Shown here: one piece after another, positions 56,944 through 64,000 of the stretch | Layout: the number at the start of each line of letters is the position of its first letter | Numbering within the stretch: position 1 is the first letter of the stretch | NCBI GenBank assembly: GCA_000231825.2 | Contig: JH720306.1 | Span: forward strand, 591,189-655,188 | DNA: 64,000 bases | Origin: Tetrahymena elliotti 4EA | Taxonomy: Eukaryota > Ciliophora > Oligohymenophorea > Hymenostomatida > Tetrahymenidae | Direction: 5' to 3' | The notes under the pieces: generated by a model | Seen by the model: the letters and a program-made list of their open reading frames with translations, nothing else | Told to the model about the DNA's origin: nothing | Databases searched by the model: none | Position numbers and translations under genes: made by a program

Positions 56944-58053
56944 AGATAATCTTTTTTTAAAATAATATCTCAAATAACTAGAAGATTGTGAACAAAAATA
57001 TCATAAATCTTCATCGAAATAATAATATTAAAATTATATAATAGATAATAATTAGGTCTTCTAAATGAATATTTTATGTTAAATAAAGAAGAAAAAAAAT
57101 AGTATTTTGTAATTTATATTCATAAATATCAATTAAAGTAATTAATCGAAAAGAGACAAATCTTATTCCTATTTTTTTTTATTTTGCTCATTTTTTTAAA
57201 TTTTAGAATATTTTTGCTTTTGCCATTTTTTTTTCATAAAATATTTTGAAGATATTTTTATCAAAATTAAATTTTGTTACCTTTCACTTATTATTAAAAT
57301 GAAGAATTGAAATTGATTTTCAAAAATTCATTAAAATATTTCTTCCCTTTCTTTATAAAGCAATAAACACTTTTTTTAAAAATATTATGAAATTAATTTA
57401 TAAGCTGTGATATCACTCACTGCATATTCATCAAATATTTACAATTTTAAGTTAATTAGTATCTTATTCCTGATTAAACTAAAATTAATTGAACCAATTA
57501 TATACATCATGTTCATAATGTATTAAACCTTGTATTGTAAGACCTTCATACAATCAATTTTATGAAATTAATAAAAGGCAAAAACAAACACATAATATCA
57601 GCACTACTCAATAAAAAGATGGTTTTTTATGATTAAATAATAAAAGTATTAAAAAACCTGATAATATAAAAAATTAATTAAACGGCTTCCTGTCCTCCTT
57701 ATTAACTTATTAAGTAGTAGTAGCATGGAAATATTCATTTTATCTAGAATTATTTTAAAAGAAAAATTTCAATCAAATTAAAAGAAAATGTTCATTTATT
57801 TAGGCAATAGTGTTTTAGTTGATATTTATAATATTTTAGTTTAAATATTTTGAATAAGAAATGAAAGGAGTACTGAATTAATATGATATTATTTTTTAAG
57901 ATCTGCTTTTTTTAGGTATCAGATATTTTATTAAATTAAGGATATTAGTTAATCAATAAATCAATCAATCGATTTCAGATTAATTGATTGAAGAAATATT
58001 TATTTTTATAAAATTAACCTTAAAGTAGAATAAAAGAATTTGCTTCTTTTAAA
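56944..58053. other. Intergenic region
   Basis: After the possible frame extension to about 57110, the rest is AT-rich and without coding signal. Holds the promoter of the K+ channel gene. Confidence 0.5.
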
Positions 58054-61000
58054 ATGAATAGTGTGTAAATGATACCACTTGCTGAAGAAAAAGATATTTC
58101 TTCTTAAGGGAATAGCAATAAATAGAGTTAGATTTTATCAGATGAAATCATTTTTAAACTTATTGAATTTTAATGTATGTATATTAACAATATTAGAATT
58201 GATATTTATTCAATATTAAATAATTATCATTAGAGTAGTAGCCACCAATCTAGAAAAAAAGAATAAAAAAATTGACTGTATAAAAAATATTTGAGAAGAA
58301 TGATAGACAAGCAAGATTAAAAACATATAAGAGAGAAGCTGAAATTAAGAGTGCCAATGCATTGCAAAAACTTAAGATAACAAAACAATCTAAAAAGTTT
58401 TCAAAGCATACAGTATTAACTATAATTAGCACAATATTTTAAGCTTCTACAGCTTTTCTAGCAAGTATCCTGTACATCATAAATACTTACTATGTAGAAC
58501 ATCAAGAAATGTAAATTAATTCATCTAAAAACTTTATTTTGTTGTTTTTTTGTTATAATAATAATCATAAAGAGGAGTATTTTGAACATGATTTTTTACT
58601 TAAAAAATTCACTTTTTATCTACAAATAATCAATAATTGTTAATTAAAAATAAATAGGGAGCCTACTTTTATTCTTTATGAAACATTGTTTGGTATTGTT
58701 TTTCTAATAGATTATCTCTGGAATTTCTATCGTTCTCAAGATAAAGTAACATAAAACAATATCCTCATACTAAATAAATTAATAAATTTAATTAAAAATA
58801 AAGATGAAGTTCTTTTTCAAATTAAGGAATTTAGTAGACTTGATAACAATTATTCCAACTTTGCTTAATTAAATTCCGGTATAATACTTTTTAAATATTT
58901 TTGGTTATTGAATTTTATTTGAATAAATTTAAATAGCCTTTAACTAGTGAAACAACAGTGTTTTTAGCTGGATTTGTAGGCATAGTTAGAGTCACTCGTA
59001 TTTTTAGAGTATTTAGGATTTACAAATTATACAAAGAAAGCTAAGAGCAAAACTATAGTCTGAGAGAATATTGGGAGGTCAAAAGAAAGCAATTAGTAAT
59101 CATATCTTAACTTTTTGTTTCTCTTCTTGTTGCAGCAGGTACTTAAAAAATCTAAAAAAAATAAATGTTAATTTTATTTTAGGATTGATTTAGGTTTTTC
59201 ATGAGCTGGAGTTTGGATTTTAAATTGGCCATGAAAAGCAGCTTTCATTTGATTAGGCATTGTATTACATAACAGTAACTTGTGCTACAGTAGGTTATGG
59301 AGATTTAACACCTGCTAATGAACTCTCTTAAGTAATCGTGCTGATATTTATAGTTTTTATTATATATACTATCACCAAAACAACTACAGATTTTAATGAG
59401 CTATCAAATGTAAATTTTTCAAAAAAATTAATTTTCTTATTGTAACTTGATAAAATTTTAAATTTAAGATTACTTCTAAGTATAAACTTCCATATGAAGG
59501 ACACCAAAAAAAGCATGTTTTTTTGATTGGTAATGTTAACCCAGAAAATTTTATCACATTTGCTAAAGAGTTTTATCATCCAGATATATGCTAAGACTAA
59601 GATATCCCTCTATTGATAATGCTGCCATAAGAACCCAATAATGTAAATTAATTTATTTTTAAATTTCTAAAATGCTTATTTATTTCTAAATTAGGATTGG
59701 AAAAGTATTTTTAAGAGCTCTTAATTTGTTGGCAAAGTGTATTACTTAGTGGGAAATCCTCTGAAAAAGAGTGATTTGCTTTTAGCAAAGTTAACAAGCA
59801 ACAAAATTATGATATTTGTAGATTAATTCTCAGTAGATAATGCCAAAGAAGACTCATTTTCTCTATTAGCCACTTAAGTTATCAGCGATTTATATCCTCG
59901 TTGTTAAATCTTCACTCAAGTCAATAGTAAATAAAATTTATTTTGGAACTTCTGGCATGGTTAAAAATCGCTAACATCATCTAATTTGCTTACAATGGGT
60001 AAATAAATATAAAAATTATTAATTTCTTGATTTCAATGAGATCATAATGAGTGACTTAAATCTGATAAATGAAATTCATGTTTCTCTTTATTAAATTTAA
60101 TATTAAAATATTTAAAAAGGAACAATTACTTAGAATGTTTTTATTCCTGGTTTTTCAACTATGATCAGCAACCTTTCTATGAGTTTAAGTGAATGTAATA
60201 CATTTTTATTTAGGTTTTTAGTTTTAGTTGTTTATTGAATTATAAAAGCGAATCAACTTGTCGAAGATTATTCTCCTTGGAAATTAGAATTTATTGAGGG
60301 AATGAGCAATGAGATTTACATTTTTGATTTTAAAGAAGATAAACAGAATTGCTATGTAGGGAAACCCTTTCAGTAAGCTTGCTTAGAAATCTACAATAAA
60401 ACGGGAATTCTTATGATTGGATTGAAAATCAAAAATAGATAATGTAAAAAAATCTAAAAAATTTATAATATTTTTTAATTATTTTATGAAATTTAGTGAG
60501 CCAAGAATGTGATCATTATGATATTGTAATAAATCCTATTGAGTATCACATTGGTTATGAAGATTTTGCTATAGTTTTAGCCAAAAATTACAACCATTGC
60601 TAATAAATCATTTAAACAGCTACAAATGAATTAGGAGAAATGAGAGAATAAGAATCCTATGTGCCTAATTATCACCAAATAACTGGATAAATCGAAGCAG
60701 TTTAATTCTAGCATATAGTATGGCTTATTCTATTAATTAGAAAACTTTTATTTATTAATTTATTTATTATTAAACAGAGTGAAGGAAATTTAGAATAAAC
60801 ATATTTCAGGATGTCAAAATTTGATATGAGAAAATAAATTATAAATCATGTTTTGATTATTGGTGAAATGACATTAGCTGAATAATTAATTGAAGAACTA
60901 AGAACAAAAACAAATTTAGCTATTTGCTATGTGTCTAAGGTAATAATAAAATATATCTTTAATATAGATACTTATTTTCATAATAAAACAAAGAATCCTC

Positions 61001-62384
61001 CTGATGAGTAATGGGAAGTCATCAAAAGAAAATACACTAAGTTGTATTACTTTGAGTGTTAATATTTCAATATTGATGAACTTGAAAGAACTGCCATTAG
61101 AAATTCATTCCATACTTTGATCATGTGTGGAAGTGAAGGTAGTGAGTTATCAGATAGTAAAATCCTTCCTTTGGCAAATATAATTTCAGAAAACTTCTAA
61201 GAGATAAACTACACAATGTAACGAACTAACTAACATTTTTTATTTAGATAAAATAAATATTTTATTTATAAAATAAAAGATGTTTAAGAAAAGAAAGAAA
61301 TGTGAGATATATTATCAGTAGAGTTCTTGATGAAGGAATTTAATTAAAAAATAATCAAAACTCATAAAAAATGAATTCTAGTTATACAAACCCATTTTTT
61401 GCTTCCTCAAAAATATTTTACAATTCATAAATTTACTATTAAATGGCCAGAGTAAATTTCTATTTTTTTGTTAAGAAATTTTAAATGAATAAATATTTTT
61501 TATCATATTTAGAGTCTACACTTTAATGATTTGGGAAGTGTCTTGGAGAAGTTAATATCACCTCATTTATATCCAAATCTCTCTAAGATTAGTGAAAATA
61601 ATTTATTCTCTTATGTCTAAATTCCTTACACACTAACTAATCTTTACACATATTAATAAGTAAAATGATTAAAACAAATTTTAATTAGGATAAATTAAAT
61701 TAAAAAAAAATAAAGGTATTTGATTTCTTTATAAGAAAAAATATTATCCCAGTAGCTCTCTATAGAAAGGCTTTTTCACTTGATAATGAAGATGATTTTA
61801 TCTATACCAATCCTAATCCATAAGCTCCAATTTTAGTTACATTTAAAATTATAAAAATATTTTTTAAACAAACATATTTTTTTATTTAGAAAGGAGATTT
61901 GCTTATTGTAATTGGAAATTCAAATTATAATAGGGATAGAGAACAAAATAAGGGTAGTAATGACAATGTTATTAAGCTGTAAAGTAAAGAAAGTATGAAT
62001 TTATAAGAGAAAGATAAAAATTAAAAATTAAATTAAAAATTGATTGAGTAAATGAAATTAGGACTTGTTGGCTTAATGCCAGAATTAAATATTTTCAGTG
62101 AAGAAAGGGAATCTAATGAATAGAAAGGATTGTCTAGAATTCAAAGCATTTCAAAAAATATAATTGAAATGAATAAAAAATTTAAATTAAAGAATCAACA
62201 ATCCATTTAATATCTATGTGAGAAATTTCACATTGAACCTGAACAAATTTAATAGCTAAATGAGTTAAATGAGTAATTACAAAATTTAATAAATCAAAAT
62301 CAATAGCTCAGTTTAAATTTATCTAAAAAAATCGCTGATAAAGCCATAGCTTCTCGTTAAATTTCAATTAAGATCAATTATTGA
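58054..62384 (+). CDS. Voltage-gated K+ channel with cytoplasmic RCK region (BK/Slo-like)
   Basis: A six-TM K+ channel. The first eight exons join in phase: 58054-58174, 58234-58510, 58658-58745, 58804-58878, 58937-59138, 59183-59409, 59469-59642, then one starting at 59695; several more follow to TGA 62382-62384. S1 is around TIISTIFQASTAFLASILYI, S2 ETLFGIVFLIDYLWNFY, S3 LRNLVDLITIIPTLL, S4 RVTRIFRVFRIYK with a basic residue at every third position, and S5 RKQLVIISQLFVSLLVAAG. The pore carries the K+ selectivity filter TVGYGD (CATVGYGDLTPANE). After S6 an RCK-type Rossmann strand follows (KKHVFLIGNVNPENF) with GKVYYLVGNPLKKSDLLLAK, as in Slo channels gated by Ca2+ or other ions. A second nucleotide-fold-like repeat and a coiled coil (QLNELNEQLQNLINQNQQ) close the protein. 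Ciliary or plasma membrane location is inferred. Confidence 0.9.
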
Positions 62385-62662
62385 GATAAAAGTTATTTTA
62401 ATTAAATAATTAACTTAGTTATTAGTATAAGAATAATATTTTTAAATATATCTTGTAAATTATTACTCATTAATTATTCTCATTCTTTTCTTTTATCTTC
62501 TATTTACTGCAAAATCAACTTTTCAATACCTTTTTTTTATGAGATTCAACTTCATTTTTTAAATTATTCTTAATTCTTATTTGTTGTTTTCAGATTAATT
62601 TTAAATTTTTAAAACTTTCTAATTCTTTTATATCAATATTTATTTTTATCCTTCTTTAAAAG
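62385..62662. other. Gap before the LRR exons
   Basis: AT-rich, under 300 bp. Its right part ('cttatttgttgttttcagat', 'ttctttaaaag') resembles the tails of the introns between the LRR exons downstream, so it may itself be an intron or a duplicated intron fragment. Confidence 0.5.
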
Positions 62663-64000
62663 TTGGAATAATGTTGCTGAAATGGAGGCATATGAATTAG
62701 GATCTGGCTTAGCATAATACTCTAATCTCTAAACTTTAACTCTTAACCTAAGGTAAATAGTGTTTATTAATTATGCATTTTTGGGTGAAGGATGGAATAA
62801 CTAAAAACTTTAATTTAAGAATAACTAACTAATTTTTGTTATTGTACTTGATATTTGTTCACCTCGATTACTCATTCATTAATTGTTATTTGTTTTTTTC
62901 AGATCTAATTCAAATTTTTATTTACTTTGCCCCTATTTAAATATTTATTGGATTAATAAAAATGGTAAGAAATACAGAAAACGAAGGTATGAAATAATTT
63001 ATTTCATAAAAATGAATCAAATTTTATCGGTTGCAATTTATAAATTACTAAAATAAAAAATAACAATAAAAAATTTGTAAATTTAAAAATAATATTTTTT
63101 TTCAAAAAATAACAAAATTTTATTTATTTATTTAATTTTAATTTAACTTTGAAAAAGTTAATCTAATTTTTAATACTAATTATTAAATCATATTCAATTT
63201 AAGAACTAAACAAGCTAAAAAAAGAAATCAATGTTGGTATAAAATATAAAACACTTTACAGATCTCAGTGAAGTATCTTCAATTTCTTTAGATATATGAA
63301 TATATTATAATATTTATATATTAAAAGTTCCTTTGGTCTAATTTAACTTCTTACTAAATCTTCATCTTGATTTCTAGTAAAATTATTCATTTTTCTTTAA
63401 AATAATTAAATCTATTCATTAACTTTGATTTTTAGATTTTATGTTTTTTCATTCTTTTAAATATTTCTTTAGTAAATATTTATTTTTATATTTCGTTAAA
63501 AGTGAGGATGACATATATGAAACTGGAGCATAAGAATTAGGATCTGGTTTAGCATAATGCTCTAATCTCTAAATTTTGACTCTCTAATTAAGGTAAAAAC
63601 AGTCTTTCAATATTTATTATGCATAAATAATGATGGAATATATAAATACTTTAATTTATTAGCAACTAGCTGATTATGGTTGGCTTACTTTATATTTGCT
63701 CAGCTTAATTGCTCATTTATCGATTCTTATTTGTTGTTCTCAGATTTAATTCAAATTTTTATGTTTTTCTCATTCTTTTAAATATTTATTTTAATATTTC
63801 TTTAAAAGTGGAAAAATAATTCGTGATTTTGGGGTATAAAGAATAGTATCTGGCTTAGTATTGTGCTCTCATCTCTAAGCTTTAACTCTTGAACTAAAGT
63901 AAAAATAGTATTTTGATGAATGATGGAATAAATAAAGACTTTGATTTAAGAGCAATTGACTAATTTTAGTTGATTTACTTGATATTTATTCAGCTTTGTT
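62600..64000 (+). repeat. Tandem exon-plus-intron repeat of the LRR gene
   Basis: Beyond the exons, intron segments repeat: 'gatggaata', 'ctttaatttaagaa' variants, 'ttgatatttgttca' variants, 'cttatttgttgt(t)ttcaga(t)', 'aattcaaattttta' and 'ttcttttaaatatt'. Exons 2 and 3 are 306 bp apart. Exons 1 and 2 are 840 bp apart, leaving room for one or two units that lost their exon. Confidence 0.7.
62663..63898 (+). CDS. Leucine-rich-repeat gene made of 90-bp exons (partial, runs off the right edge)
   Basis: Three exons of exactly 90 bp are visible: 62663-62752, 63503-63592 and 63809-63898. Each follows a 'taaaag' acceptor and ends at a GTAAA donor. All share phase (one base in, two bases out), so they can be joined in any number without breaking the frame. 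Each encodes one LRR unit: ELGSGLAQYSNLQTLTLNLR, ELGSGLAQCSNLQILTLQLR and IVSGLVLCSHLQALTLELK. The flanking introns are also similar to one another, so exon plus intron was duplicated as a unit of about 306 bp. Tetrahymena is known for rapidly evolving LRR genes with this exon size. No start codon is assigned; ATG 62962 before a 'gtatga' donor is a weak candidate. The first exon could be an orphan relic. Confidence 0.75.

Overview
The window reads as nuclear DNA of an oligohymenophorean ciliate, most likely a Tetrahymena species. It is very AT-rich. Long conserved reading frames are interrupted by in-frame TAA and TAG, which align with Gln in recognisable families, and every well-supported gene ends in TGA. 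Most genes carry short AT-rich GT..AG introns, so conventional ORF calling breaks them up. Gene models below were built by reading TAA/TAG as Gln, with TGA as the only stop, and requiring splice phases to agree.

Left part (1-24 kb), gene-dense: enkurin/CFAP106 (+, 1363-3001), a DGAT2-family acyltransferase (+, 4733-5906), a large receptor-like protein with an extracellular Cache domain and a TPR-like cytoplasmic tail (+, 7452-12280), centriole cartwheel protein SAS-6 (-, 14612-17796) and, divergently, an ISWI-type chromatin remodeller (+, 18586-23094). The 3' end of the ISWI gene is followed by three degenerate tandem copies of itself (to about 24390).

Middle part (24-41 kb), gene-poor: long AT-rich stretches with a decayed reading frame (26.3-26.7 kb), an intronless orphan gene with unusually C-ending codons (+, 30878-32092), a hairpin with two alternative pairings (33.1 kb), and an intronless Q/N-rich protein with a folded C-terminal region (-, 37616-39337).

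Right part (41-64 kb), mostly membrane and trafficking genes: COG5 of the Golgi tethering complex (+), a multi-pass hybrid histidine-kinase-like protein with degenerate catalytic boxes (-), a secreted BPI/LBP-family protein (+), a two-TM protein of a ciliate family (+), a small coiled-coil protein (+), a voltage-gated K+ channel with an RCK tail (+), and at the right edge the start of a leucine-rich-repeat gene built from exons of exactly 90 bp.

Functionally the set mixes cilium/basal body proteins (enkurin, SAS-6), membrane sensing and excitability (Cache receptor, histidine-kinase-like sensor, K+ channel), lipid handling (DGAT2-like, BPI-like) and housekeeping (ISWI, COG5). No operons or prokaryote-type systems are present. 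The recurring structural theme is degenerate tandem duplication of 90-370 bp blocks beside genes.
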